Below, piece by piece: positions 24,003 to 35,551 of a stretch of 64,000 nucleotides of DNA. The stretch is taken from assembly GCA_020055645.1 (NCBI GenBank), contig CM034548.1:29066201-29130200 (forward strand). The letters run 5' to 3'. This DNA is from Tomocerus qinae. Taxonomy: Eukaryota; Arthropoda; Collembola; Entomobryomorpha; Tomoceridae. Position 1 is the first letter of the stretch. Every line of letters begins with the position of its first letter. A program made the translations under genes and the position numbers. The notes under the pieces are model-generated. The model searched no databases, had not been told where the DNA came from, and saw only the letters and a program-made list of their open reading frames with translations.

Positions 24003-25275
24003 TTAGTTTTGCATACTATTTACTATTTCGCATAGAGCGGACCGTTTTAATTCGCCTTTTCTATTTATCGTTGTATGATTTTCATTTGGCTCAGGTTCAT
24101 TGTCAGCTTCTGTGTAAATGAAGTCATCGGGTTCATTCCAAGGGTCGAAATGCATTAAAAAATTGTGGAGAATGACGCATGCCTGGATCCACTGACAAAC
24201 TTTCCTGTGGCCGTCTTCTAAATCGACGTTAATGCGCAGTCCTAATAAGCTCTGGAAACGACCCTTTAATATTCCGATAGTTTGCTCAACATAGATTCTT
24301 TTGCTGGACAAGTGCCGATTAAAAACAGCTTTCGCATTGTCGAGATTGCCATTTGTTCTTTTATAGGGTACCACGACCGTTTCAGATTTTGCATATGCTG
24401 AATCGCCAATTATGAATTCGCCATCACTAAAATACATAAAAGTTTGACGAACAAGGGGACAAGAATTGAAAACTTTTGAATCATGCACGCTTCCAGGATA
24501 ACCAGTAGTAAAATGGCGTATAATTTTGTTGTGGTCGCATACAACTTGGAAATGCATACAATATTTTTTTTTCCTTGACCAGTAAGTTTCTTTTTCTTCA
24601 GACGGAGCGTGGTAAAAAGTGGCATCCGAGCCGTCGACAAATCCAACGCATTTTGGAAATAAATGTGTTGCCATTTCTGATCCAAGAGCCTTTCTTTCTG
24701 CCACATCCGGCCATCTAATCCACTTTTTACTTAGATTCGTTAGGGCTGTAATCACTCTATTTGTGTAGTTATTAACGGAGCCTTCACTTATCCCAAATTT
24801 TGCAGCAATTATACGTAGGCTTGCTCCATTTCCATAAGATCCTAGCTCGGTTAAGGCAACTGCTAATTGTATTATTACTTCTGCTTGCATGTCTGTAAAT
24901 ACCGGATCTCCTAATCAAAATAATAATATTTTAAATATTTTAAATTATAGATCGGGGTTTAAAAATGGTTTATAGAATAGATTTTTAATTTATCCACCTA
25001 CCTTTAATTTCATCCAACAATAAAAAGAACGATGTTCGACTCATTCTTAAATGTTGACGGAATCTGAGATCATCGTAATTGAATAACACGGTCTCTAAAA
25101 AGTGACTGCTTTTTGGAACTACTGTTCTTGGAATAGAATATCTATTTTCCAGCAATGTGATGATAAGTAATAAAATATCCTCGTCACCAAGAATTTGATG
25201 CTCAATTTTAGATTCACAAATATCGTATAAACCTACCATTAAAGCGAAATTTAAAACGTCTTGTTTTTCTCCCAT
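24003..25275 (-). CDS. PIF/Harbinger DDE transposase
   Basis: Exons 25002-25275 and 24003-24910 give 393 aa. The enzyme cuts and joins Harbinger element ends. An N-terminal helical region is followed by a helix-turn-helix-like stretch (LRIIAAKFGISEGSVNNYT). The RNase H-like catalytic core follows with an intact triad: Asp in GFVDGSD (about residue 184), Asp in IIGDSAY (about 261) and Glu in YVEQTIGILKGRF (about 300). The block GYPGSVHDSKVF is typical of HARBI1-family proteins. There is no stop or frameshift. The splice joins IKG to DPVFTDMQ, recreating a block usual in the family. The domesticated HARBI1 gene is an alternative, but the TIRs and partner gene argue for a transposon. Confidence 0.93.
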
Positions 25276-25461
25276 TTTAGCTAAGCTATTTAGTAGAATA
25301 TCAATACTTTTGCTATTGAATTTTTGAAAAAGTCCGCCCTGGATTTAGTTGTCGAATTATTTTAATCAGAGCACTCAAAAGCTATGTTCGATTCGATTCA
25401 TTTTCTTCAAATCTGAATCTAAATCAAATCCGATTCGATTCTACTTTTGATTACTACTATT

Positions 25462-27558
25462 ATGTTACAATAACAAAAGAAATACCCTTAAGTTAACTAA
25501 AATGAGCCGATTCAGAAAATTAGTACATCGCTAAAATACAGCACTAAATGTAGGGACTTAAAAAATTCTATTTTGCAATCCTTTTTTGTAATTTATTGTG
25601 TAAAATTAAAATTAGTGTCTCATTTTTTCACGTAAGTAGTTTTTTTTAGAACTCATCTTCCCGAAACCAAACTGTAACAGCTTTACACTTAACATTATAA
25701 ACCATTTCATGCCTTGTAAGTTTAAAAGATGAATTTATTTGTCGATGTTCTTTAACTAGAGCAACCAATTATAACGGGTTTTACTAACTCCTCCCTTTTT
25801 GGGAGAACGTAGAAATTAGAAAGGTTAACACCTAAAATTATTTGAATTTCTCAACTCTCGTATGTCATAAGAAATAAACCGTGGTAAACGTTGTACTAAA
25901 GCAGCGGTAAAATTTAGTACGTATCAAGTCCCCCAATAGTATAGTGCAAAGGCCATTGATAAGTATTAGTGACGCCAGAGAAAAAAATTAATTACTCCAA
26001 GGACTTCAACGCTATTTTTAAACTCGAAGTTTTCTAATGTCCCAAGTCCCAATAACACATGTTGAACGTTTCTTTGAGTTATATCAATCCATTCGAAAGT
26101 TATTACGATCATACTCTCACCCACAGACAGACAGACTGAAGGAATGGGACTATAAAGCTATCGGTTACAAACCGATGTTTAAAAAATAAGTCAATGCAAC
26201 CACACTATTTGTTACCACAATTTATTAATTCAATTAGCCATTTAATCATCGGTTTCACAAATAATAGGCAGTAGGTACTACAGTCTTAATTATTGGCAGT
26301 GTAATAGTTAGTGACTATATCAAAGTAAGAATAATGATCTCAATATTGTTAATGATAAATGTATCTGGTTTTGCAATGTGCTACTGCTACCCCACCAATT
26401 TGTGTTACAAACAGAGCAGTAGTAGAGACATTTTTAAATAATGCAATACGAGGCAACTTCTTATATCGGAGCCCCGAAGACTGTATTATTTGCTGAACCT
26501 CCTGGAGTGGGGTTGATCCATTCATCCATTCTAATTGTCTCTTTATTGAAAGCATGTCCGGGGGACTGATCCCAGGGAAACTGGCACCTTACAGTGGGAC
26601 TTAGAATGAATATGTACCAAGTTGTCCTTTGGGCCATTTGCCATGGGGCCAGTCGGCCTATAACACCCTATTGAAGAGAGGGGCACTAAATAAAAGAATA
26701 AATTGTGCCTGATGTGCCTTTTCACAATTTAGATTTGGAATGTGCATAGCTACTTCATTGCCCAAAAGGTAGTGGTGAGATACCACATTGCAAAGCCATT
26801 TGACACAGTATCAAATGGGTGGTTGACCATCGGATCAAATGATGATCACATTTCTGTTAATTGTTCCTCAGTGCTTTGAGAATGGAGAGGGCGATTCTTA
26901 TCAATCGATTATCTTAATTTTCTTAGTACATAATTTAGAATATTTTCAGTTTCATTCATCAATACATCTTGTAGTTATGTACTAAAAATTCCCATCAAGT
27001 TGGATAGCCATTATCCATGTCCATAAGTGCTTCTAATAGCTATATTAGATAGATAGTAATTAATAATCACAGCTATAATTACTATGTTATAATATTACAG
27101 GTTATCCTTCATTGAGCCCCACCTTTACAAAAGTTTTTAAAACTGTGTAAAACATCCATACGTTGCGTTGTTGGAGATCGACCCACTAATCGATGTAGAG
27201 TTTAAAAGTTATATGCTAAAAATTGAAGGAGTCAATCATTCAATTCATTTAAAAGCAAACAACATCCTGTTACAAGTGAACTAATTACATGGTATAAATA
27301 TTTTTTAACTTCATCACCTTGGAACATGCACTTTTGGATATTTTAATCCAGGGGTATTATTAACACTCGTGGATTAACTAAAGCTACTTGAGAATAGCAA
27401 TAAAGTTATGAGGTTGATTTGATTTATCCCTGAAAAAAGGGTGAAGTTTGCAATTCCTCGCAATAATGAACATGAAAAATCATCATAAATAAATTTTATG
27501 TACGATTTAGTTCTCTATATTTGCTATTTAGTAATTTGGTACTGAGAGACTGTCAAAT
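25462..27558. other. Intergenic, no supported gene
   Basis: Contains a CAGACAGACAGAC-like stretch near 26125 and a less AT-rich block at about 26460-26660 with short open frames on the minus strand, origin unknown. Nothing else is recognised. Confidence 0.45.
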
Positions 27559-29062
27559 TCAAGGATTATTTTTCGTTGCAATTCCATTTTCACTATGGGC
27601 TACTCTCGTTCTCCGGGAACTTGTTCTGGAGTTAGAGGAAGAGTTTTGGTTGTAAACCGACCACGGAGCGTAACTTTGGTAAGGATAATTTTTTCTGCCC
27701 GTCATTCTCATCACTTGATGGTACAATGGCCAGTCTTTCAGCTCCTCACAGTCTGCAACCGCTCTTGCGTCTCGTTGTTTGGGACAACTCAACCGAATGT
27801 AGCAATTGAAGATTCGATTTATTTCGTTTTCAAACAAACTCAAAATTCTCTGCAATCCCCAGCAAAATGTAATTAAAAAACATATATCTTACAACTCTAT
27901 ATTTTCGCACCATATAAATAGCCAAGGATTCAATGTAAATATAAAACACTGGAGGTGACATTTTCATATAAATGGCTCTATGACTTGAGGAACAATACAT
28001 GGTTAAATAAACAGCTTGAGTCTACTCAATAGTGCCATAGCCAAATGTCTAGTTATTAGTACTGAGTTCAAATAAGCTTAAAACAATCGCAGTTTACACA
28101 CTACTGGAAAATATTTTTGTAGAAAAATAGACAACTTACTACATAAGTAATAATATTGAAGTTACTTTTAAAAATGACATTTATTGAATTACAATGCTTT
28201 ATAATGAAATACAAGAATATTACCGTAATATCCTGCTTTGTTTGTGGGTCCATTGAATTTGAATTGCTGCTCATTATTTTCTGCAAGACAATCATTTCTT
28301 TTCTATTATCATACTTTGCATAGATTGATGTACATATAAAAACATGAAATATGACAACCTTTAAAATTCATAGACTATTTTGTGTAACAATAGCAATTCT
28401 CTTTAAATCATGTGTTATTTACCATTTTTATTATTATTATACGATTAAAATACTAAGTATCATTTTGATACGGAAAAATCTTTGTAGTAAACCTCGAGTA
28501 CATACACTAAATAATTTTAGTTTTTACAGCATCCTAAACAGGTTTCATCATAACTCATATAGGAAAAATATGAGACACTGATAATTAAGAACTGATACGA
28601 AGTACAATGCACTAAAGAATAATCTCAAATGTGTGTGTTCGTTTGGAATATACGATATTATTTAATTTCTGTGCTATTAATTTTGAGTACATATAGATAA
28701 ATCCGGTGTCTGCAGTCAATTGACTATTAACGAACATAAAACTAATAATAAAGTAAGAAACTCTGTTTTTAAAGAAGAGCTCAAGAACCAATTGTATAGT
28801 CAAAATGGTATACGGTACAAAGGGTTTAAGTATTCTACGAAAGTATTTGTAAAAGGAATTATTATTATTATAATGCATGCAATCCATTTAATATAACATT
28901 CAATAAAATAACGACCTGCACGTTAAAGCGTCGTTGATTTGGAACATCTTCTTGAATTTTAAATTGTAAATCAGTACTTGGTGCTCCTTCTACAAGAATG
29001 CTTGAAATAAACGACAACAACAAAAATTCTGATACCAGTATAATATATCGAGAGTAATCCAT
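27559..29062 (-). CDS. Unknown small secreted protein (164 aa)
   Basis: Three phase-0 exons on the minus strand: 28916-29062, 28224-28280 and 27559-27849. The N-terminus MDYSRYIILVSEFLLLSFIS continues into a hydrophobic core and a likely signal-peptidase site near VEGAPS (about residue 27). The mature part is hydrophilic, with three cysteines close together (FNCYIRLSC, then DCEELKDW), an aromatic patch NYPYQSYAPWSVY, and a Ser/Arg-rich tail with dibasic pairs. I do not recognise the family. Size and layout suit a secreted factor or peptide precursor, but that is inference. A TATA box and initiator-like site sit about 70-110 nt upstream of the ATG. The first donor (CAG then GTCGTT) is weak and is the least certain junction. 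Confidence 0.6.
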
Positions 29063-29133
29063 GGTTTGCTTCGGTGATCTAAGAAATGTCAAATATGGAA
29101 ACAGTTTTGAATGACATAAATCTAACGTTTAAC

Positions 29134-29170
29134 TGCTCCAATTCTCAAAGATAGCATCAGCTATTTATAG
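29134..29170 (-). promoter_or_regulatory. TATA box and initiator-like site for the 164-aa secreted protein gene
   Basis: On the minus strand CTATAAATAG (29161-29170) is followed about 35 nt later by GCAGTTA (near 29134), resembling the arthropod initiator TCAGTY. This would give a 5' untranslated region of about 72 nt. Confidence 0.5.
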
Positions 29171-30565
29171 GATTTTGTTTGGGTTGAACTCGGAGAAATA
29201 TGTTATTAAATAAAAACAAAAATTATTATCTACAATTAGTTGTTTCCTTGTTTCATGTTGTGGCCGAAGCATCAAAAAATGACATCTGATAGATACAGCT
29301 ATGTCATTTTGCAAATGAGGATTACAATTGCATGTCTGTAAAAAGTTATGTCTACAAACATGATATCAGGATGTACTTATACTACACTTATACTAAAAAC
29401 CAGTTATTAATAACATCAATGCCCATATTATCTGCCACTGCCAAGCCTTATTATTTTAGTAGTTGAGTGAATTGGCTGTATAACCTCTGAATTTCGCCCT
29501 GTCTTGGTCGAGATTATTAAATCTAATAAAATAGTAAGGCCATAGTTTTATCAGAATTAGGTTATTTCTTTTCTATACAGTAGCAGTAGCATAATAAAAT
29601 ATTAGTAATGCTTAAAGGTTATCCTAATTCACATTAAAGTCACGTAATTAGTGTTAAAATTTAACATCAAACACAAATAATTTTATAATAAACTAGTGAA
29701 CCCAGCTAAGGGGGCAAATCTAGCACTCAAGAGAAATTCAGCAGGCCACCCATCACAGTAATAAAAACAATTTCGAAAACATCCCATTAGGTTGGTAACT
29801 TTGTAAATACAAAGTACATTTAAATTAATACACCTTTATTTTCTACAGTGGTTGGAAAAATTAGCTGCAGCCCCAACTTCCTGATAAAAAGGAATTTCCT
29901 ACACCAAAACTGTAGATTAATAACTGTAGATAGTAGCATCAAATATAGGGAACAATGAAAGACTATTTCCGAAAAAACTCCCACAAAGTTACCAAAACTT
30001 TTAAAATCGAAAAAATAAGATTCCCTCTAGGATTTTTGAAAAACGTTAAGAACAACAGTACAACTTACGAATAAATATTTTTAAAGAATAGTTAATTGCC
30101 CAGTGCTGTTATTTAATTCTACAATATTCCAACTGGCACAAAGGAATTAAGAGGGTAGTAAAAAGTAAACCCAGCTCTATTAAAAAATGTTGAATAAGTT
30201 TTTCGATATTATAGCAGAACCAATTTGGGTTAGAAGTTTTGAAATGCTATTTAATACGCACATTACGATCATTACGAAATGTTCCCTTTCGCTAATCATT
30301 TCCATTCGATCCCCAGTCACCATTCAACCTTCTTATGTAAACTATTATTATTTAGATGTTATAACAATAATATGAAACGACTCATTTCGTTGGTTTAGAG
30401 GAATTGGGCTTGCGCATTTTACTTTTTTTGCTTTTAAGGAGCCTGCATATATTCCGTGTGCAGTTGATGGGAGGAGGGGATACCCAAAAGTGTTGCAGTC
30501 AGCACTTGCGTTACACATGTGGGAGGGACGTAATATATGCAGGTTCCCAAGGTTCTCCACCACAC

Positions 30566-30610
<45 letters not shown>

Positions 30611-31994
30611 TAAATTTATCAAGTCTGCGATTATATATAGAGATGGTCATAGTAGTAGGTTTAAATACGGTTTTTATTGTTTCCAAATGCATTAAAGATG
30701 GCTCATTATATTATGTAAGAAGATTGGGTTTTTTCCATTAGGAGGAATAATTGAATTACAATTTTAGAATTTGAATAACAAATATCAACATGAATTTCTT
30801 TCCAAAATTTGTAAGTGTAAATTTAAAACGTAATAATAATTATACCTAATACTAACACATTGCGAGTGATGCAAAGTTATTAAACAGAAAAGATGGAAAC
30901 TCTTTAAAATGCTATATGGCACTTTGTTATCGCTTTCACTATAATATTTAGTACAAAGGTTCAATATTCGCATTTGACTTTTACTAAAAGTTGACATTAT
31001 TTTCCTTTTTATTAAAAAAATATTCCACCATGATTTTCGCGATTTCTTAAAAAATACGGAAGTAGAAAACGAATTTGTCCGCAGAAGTTATAAGTAGTAT
31101 AAGAGCGAGATTTTTTATAGGCACTTACTTATTAATATGACTTATATCTAACATTAATAACTATATTCCATTTCAGAGAGACATAATAACGATAAGTTAT
31201 TCTTCGATTGCGTACATAAGTTTTATAACCATTGATAAACATTTAATCATTGGAAGAAACTTAAGGAGTTGATATACAGATATATAATATTCGTCAACCA
31301 TATTATATTCTTCACAGAAGGCACGCTTTGTATGATCATGTGATGTTTAAAATTTTCTCTTCTGGAATCATTAGCAGTTTAAGGAAATTAAATAAAATTT
31401 TGGCATAAATTGAAATTCAACATCCAATGTACAAGAATGTAACTTATAGGGATGATGAAAAAGATATAATATTTGTCGACTGCTTTAACCAAAACAGAAA
31501 AGGATAGTAAAATTGAGAGCAGAAAAAGGAATTCTCTGACATAGGAACCCGAACCCTTAAAATGGCATCATTTGGTGGGCTTATGCCTAAATTTGTGTTC
31601 TCCGGTCTTGATTTGCACAATTTTTATGTATAACATTAAAACTGTGTTATAAATAAAGGCATCTAACAGTTTTTCATGAGCGTTGACGTTTGCTATAGCC
31701 TATTGTGATCAAAATTAGTTTTTTAGGTCATACTCATACAACAATGTGTTTTCATTTAGACCTTTATTTCCTTATTGTCTATTATCCTTATGGTATTATT
31801 TTAAAGATGTACCATTTCGTTCTCTCAATTCCTGCGTTTAGCTTTTGTATTTAACAACTACTTAAATTCGAGTATATTAATTGGAACTGAAAATATCTGC
31901 ACAGAATAAATTTTATATACTGGCTCCCATTACTTTCACAGTTAATTAAACGAGATTTGTTAAGTGGTGCAAAAATATATTGGTTCATTTTCAG
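29171..31994. other. Intergenic with TA microsatellite; no gene seen
   Basis: AT-rich sequence without supported exons. Around 29700-30000 there is text resembling an old transposon remnant (ACCCAGCTAAGGGGGC), but no structure could be defined. Confidence 0.4.
30567..30608. repeat. (TA)21 microsatellite
   Basis: An uninterrupted TA dinucleotide run of 42 bp. Confidence 0.98.
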
Positions 31995-32049
31995 TAGACA
32001 GGGAGAACTTAAAATAAGCACGCTGGACGATACAGAGGCAACAATAAAG

Positions 32050-32358
32050 ATGGGCACCACTGTAGCTTTAAACTACATGTTGCTGTGGACAATGTTCTCA
32101 GTTGGCTTGCTGGTTTATTTATTGAGTAAACTTTTTTCACACTTATTCGAACATTTTTCAATTTATATGACCGTATAAATAATATTCTTCTATTTGATTG
32201 CAGTCAAACATGTTCAAGCGTCTGATAGCGAAGAATCTAAAATCTTTTCTGGTGAAGTGGTGGAATACATGGCTCCGGTTCCAAGTATACCTACAGTTAA
32301 CAAGAGATCCATAGTAGAACTGAAAAACGAATCCGAAAATTACTATGTCGATACTTAA
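32050..32358 (+). CDS. Unknown small single-pass membrane or secreted protein (at least 76 aa)
   Basis: Exons 32050-32125 and 32204-32358 join in phase, with GTAAAC donor and GATTGCAG acceptor. The product has a hydrophobic segment (YMLLWTMFSVGLLVYLLI, about residues 9-26) and then a 50-residue acidic tail containing one dibasic site, NKRSIVELKNE, and ending ENYYVDT. The N-terminal segment could be a signal peptide, making this a peptide precursor, or a membrane anchor. The frame stays open upstream to a candidate acceptor at 31994, so an earlier exon could add N-terminal residues. AATAAA begins three bases after the stop. No family is recognised. Confidence 0.5.
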
Positions 32359-32360
32359 GC

Positions 32361-32366
32361 AATAAA
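32361..32366 (+). other. Polyadenylation signal AATAAA
   Basis: Lies two bases after the TAA stop of the small gene ending at 32358, implying a very short 3' untranslated region. Confidence 0.55.
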
Positions 32367-32560
32367 AGTATTTTACTGATGACGCCAGCGTAACTTTACC
32401 GTTGCCCATCCTCTATGTAGTTATAACGCTGATTATATTGCATACAAGACCTGCATGTGACCTGGCATTTTTACTCCTCATAAATTATGATTTAATTTTC
32501 CTGCATTGTTTATTAAACTTGGTACTTGCCTCAACTGAGAGGGACCATTGCTAGTTTGAA

Positions 32561-32740
32561 TGGATAAGTGACACTTTGTATATGCAAAAATGCAAATGGA
32601 TATCCCGTATATGGATAGTGACAACTTGTATATGCAAAAATGCAAATGGATATCCCGTATATGGATAGTGACAACTTGTATATGCAAAAATGCAAATGGA
32701 TATCCCGTATATGGATAGTGACAACTTGTATACGCAAATG
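32561..32740. repeat. 50-bp minisatellite, ~3.4 copies
   Basis: Exact or near-exact 50-bp units start at 32581, 32631 and 32681, each containing TGCAAATGGATATCCCGTAT and GTGACAACTTGTATA, with partial copies on both sides. Open frames across it are an artefact of the repeat. Confidence 0.95.
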
Positions 32741-33480
32741 TATATGTTGTATATGCTCTTAACATGGATTATTATGATCATAAACATGATTATTAATACA
32801 CTAGCAGGTCACAGTACCTAGGCCCTATTATAAATAAAGCTAGTGTGTATTCCGGGGGGCAATATTGTACGAAGAGACGAAAGTATTTCAGATGCACAGC
32901 TTTTTCTAATTGAACTTTTCATGATTGCTCATTTGGTGGGTCCGCGTTGGAAGTAGAGATTTTACATTGATAGGCATAGGGACTTTTGTTTTAGAAAACT
33001 GTCCGTATTTCCGGATAGGGAGGAGGTACTTGGCAAGTGTATTGTCTTGTATCATAATTAAAATAAAACAATGTAAATGGCCACATTTTAAATTTTCCCG
33101 CACATGAAATAATAGGAACCTTAAGCGAACCGAAAGCTGGTAATATTTGCATACAGAATACATGAACTACTTTGTTATGAAATACACGGACTTGTTGAAC
33201 TTTACCATATTTAGGTAACGTTTAAGATTGGGTTCTGCTTAGCTGTGTTATCAGAGCGGCAAATTAACACACGATGATATAAACAAAACATACCTACGGA
33301 ATTTTTCACTGCGCAACACGAACAACACGATTATACTATAGAGTAATTACTATCCCTTATATGTATATTCATGCGTTTGCATTTGTATTAATCTTTTACT
33401 TCATGTCAATAATCCATGCTAAAAGAGCATATAAGGGATATCCATTTGCGTATACAAGTGGTCACTACCCTCATATACGA
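32700..33480. mobile_element. Inverted-repeat element with minisatellite in one arm
   Basis: The segment 33409-33480 is an inverted copy of about 32700-32772: GGATATCCATTTGCGTATAC, then GTGGTCACTACC, matches the complement of the minisatellite unit, and both outer sides share ATCCATG(C/T)TAA followed by AGAGCATATA. A spacer of about 640 bp separates them. A non-autonomous transposon with an arm expanded into a minisatellite is the likely explanation. Confidence 0.6.
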
Positions 33481-33749
33481 AATGATTCATACAAGTTATC
33501 CGGATATCATTTTGAATGTCGTCGATACATGCAATTTCGAAATCATCATCGGAGAGATTACTTCTCCCAGTAATATCATTTTCATCGTAGGATATATTTA
33601 GCAGTTCTTTACAATTGTCCATTTTTTAACTATGTACGATATTTGTTATATACTCGAGTTTTACACCCTATTCGGCTCGATTTGCTGGACCAAGGACGAA
33701 ACTACACATTAGCAATACAACCGAATTTTCGTTTGAAATGAAAGCATGT

Positions 33750-34135
33750 GAAAAACTGACTTAATGAAGAAAATGGAAGCTTACTTAATGAAAGAAAATG
33801 AAATCTGACCTAAAAGAAATAAAAACTGAATGAAGAAAATGAAAACTGAATTAACGAAAGAAAATGAAAACTGAATTTCCGAAAGAAAATGAAAACTGAA
33901 TTAACGAAAGAAAATGAAAACTGAATTTCCGAAAGAAAATGAAAACTGAATTAACGAAAGAAAATGAAAACTGAATTAACGAAAGAAAATGAAAACTGAA
34001 TTAACGAAAGAAAATGAAAACTGAATTAACGAAAGAAAATGAAAACTGAATTAGCGAAAGAAAATGAAAACTGAATTAACGATAGAAAATGAAAACTGAA
34101 TTAACGAAAGAAAATGAAAACTGACTTAAGCAAAT
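33750..34135. repeat. 25-bp minisatellite, ~12 clean copies plus degenerate ones
   Basis: Unit GAAAGAAAATGAAAACTGAA plus TTAAC (or TTTCC) repeats every 25 bp from about 33830 to 34133. Diverged copies extend left to about 33750. Confidence 0.95.
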
Positions 34136-34169
34136 TTAGTTTTGACTTTTTGGTTGAATTAAATTTAGA

Positions 34170-34350
34170 CTAAACCGTATAATAAACGATTTTTCGGTAA
34201 AATTTAATTTGTATTTGACTGAATCGAATTAGATCCGACATTTTCGGCTAAACAGTTTATTTGACTGAATCAAATAAGACCTGACATTTTCGGTTAAAAC
34301 ATTTAACTTGTATTTGATTGAAATCATTAAAATCCGACTTTTCGGTTACC
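34170..34350. repeat. Degenerate ~55-bp repeat
   Basis: Recurring blocks TATTTGACTGAATC, GATCCGACATTTTCGG and variants appear about three times directly after the 25-bp array. Confidence 0.6.
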
Positions 34351-34754
34351 GATTGCATTTAATTTGTTTACCAAAAAATGTTGTTGTAATTAGTTGTACC
34401 CTTATCGAAACATGATTTTCGGCCAAATTAAGCTCCTTTTCGACCAAGCTCACAAAACTGCTTTCTTTTAAAATTTAATTAACCAAATGGCATTATTTTA
34501 TGACTAATGCATACAATGCCCTGACTATCGTTGAAATAATTGCGATCCTTTATGAGTAAACCTCTTAATTAAAAATCAACTGTATAAACAATAACATTCC
34601 TTTTTTTATAAAAACTTAAAATTCATGATTTTAGATGGCATTGCGTTCTTTATGAGTAATCCTCTGAAAAACCTACTGTGTCGTCCAATTATAAACGTTT
34701 CTGTCACCCTCGGGTTTAGATTGCTCGAATAGTTTTGGAATTCAGGTCCGCTTA

Positions 34755-34925
34755 GACTCAATAGAATATTTGAATTTCTGCTGGTTCGGCTCGGTTCGAC
34801 TCAATAGAATATTTGGATTTCTGCTGGTTCGGCTCGGTTCGACTCAATAGAATATTTGGATTTCTGCTGGTTCGGCTCGGTTCGACTCAATAGAATATTT
34901 GGATTTCTGCTGGTCCGGCTCAGAT
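34755..34925. repeat. 43-bp minisatellite, ~4 copies
   Basis: Unit containing GACTCAATAGAATATTTGG and TTTCTGCTGGTTCGGCTCGG, with copies starting at about 34755, 34798, 34841 and 34884. Confidence 0.93.
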
Positions 34926-34944
34926 CACCAACTCGCTCGGATTT

Positions 34945-35175
34945 ATTTAAAAATCTGGTTCTGTTCTCTCGAATTATTTTGGATGTCGGGTTCGGCTCGC
35001 TCGAATTTATTAAAAAATCTGGTTCGGCTCTCTCGAATTATTTTGGATGTCGGGTTCGGCTCGCTCGAATTTATTAAAAAATCTGGTTCGGCTCTCTCGA
35101 ATTATTTTGGATGTCGGGTTCGGCTCGCTCGAATTTTTTTGGATTTCGTGTTCGGCTCGCTCGAATTTTAGAGGG
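34945..35175. repeat. 64-bp minisatellite, ~3.5 copies
   Basis: Unit containing TCTCTCGAATTATTTTGGAT, GTCGGGTTCGGCTCGCTCG and AATTTATTAAAAAA. It shares the GGTTCGGCTC core with the 43-bp array next to it, so one probably grew from the other. Apparent proteins across it are repeat artefacts. Confidence 0.93.
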
Positions 35176-35223
35176 CCGAGGTTTGTCTCGACTCGGCTCG
35201 CTGACCCTGAACTAGCAAGCGCA

Positions 35224-35407
35224 CTATTATTATGGTTCCGCTGACACAGTCATCTCTTTGTATTCGAAAGACAATGGATCATATGTTGCATTACAATGGA
35301 CCTCCCACGTTGATTTGCTCGACTCGAAGTTTGCGCTGAAGATAAGCCTTTGTATTGAGAAAGATAAGCCTTACAAAGAGATGACTGTGGCAGCGGAACG
35401 ATAATAG
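35224..35407. repeat. Inverted repeat, ~37-bp arms
   Basis: Left arm (35224-35262) and right arm (35372-35407) share GGTTCCGCTG, CACAGTCATCTCTTTGTA and CTATTAT as reverse complements. The spacer is about 110 bp. Confidence 0.85.
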
Positions 35408-35551
35408 GTAGGCAGGGTATGTGTAGTGATGTATAGATTGACGAGTAAAAGAGAAATGATTATTATCTAGAAACAGAAACCTACGTGCCTGGAGGACCTA
35501 CCTGGTTGCATAGCTATAGAGATTATACACTCTAAACATATACATTATACT

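Larger units (their letters stand above)
22354..25458. mobile_element. PIF/Harbinger DNA transposon, apparently complete (3.1 kb)
   Basis: Terminal inverted repeats of about 38 bp start AGTAGTAATCAAAAGTAGAA at 22354 and end with the complement at 25458. Both sides are flanked by ATT (22351-22353 and 25459-25461), consistent with the 3-bp target duplication of this superfamily, although the usual target is TWA. Inside are the two genes expected of Harbinger elements, a Myb/SANT-like protein on the plus strand and a DDE transposase on the minus strand, arranged convergently with about 80 bp between their stops. Both frames are uninterrupted after splicing, so the copy may be autonomous and young. 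Confidence 0.93.

Noticed and set aside
24003-25275. Domesticated HARBI1 host gene
   Set aside because: The gene lies inside matched TIRs with a partner Myb gene, as expected for a mobile element.
26349-26725. Two overlapping minus-strand frames in a less AT-rich block
   Set aside because: Adjacent frames overlap and neither matches a family; possibly a transposon remnant but no TIRs or target duplications found.
30348-30692. 114-codon minus-strand frame with an (IY)n run
   Set aside because: It runs through the TA microsatellite and has no other gene-like signal.
32478-32787. Three overlapping minus-strand frames with repeated HIRDIHLHFCIY-like text
   Set aside because: Translation of the 50-bp minisatellite in different frames; no splice or codon support.
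34856-35244. Overlapping open frames of 65-90 codons with repeated SARSNLLKNL-like text
   Set aside because: They arise from the 43- and 64-bp tandem repeats, whose lengths are not multiples of three, so several frames are open at once.
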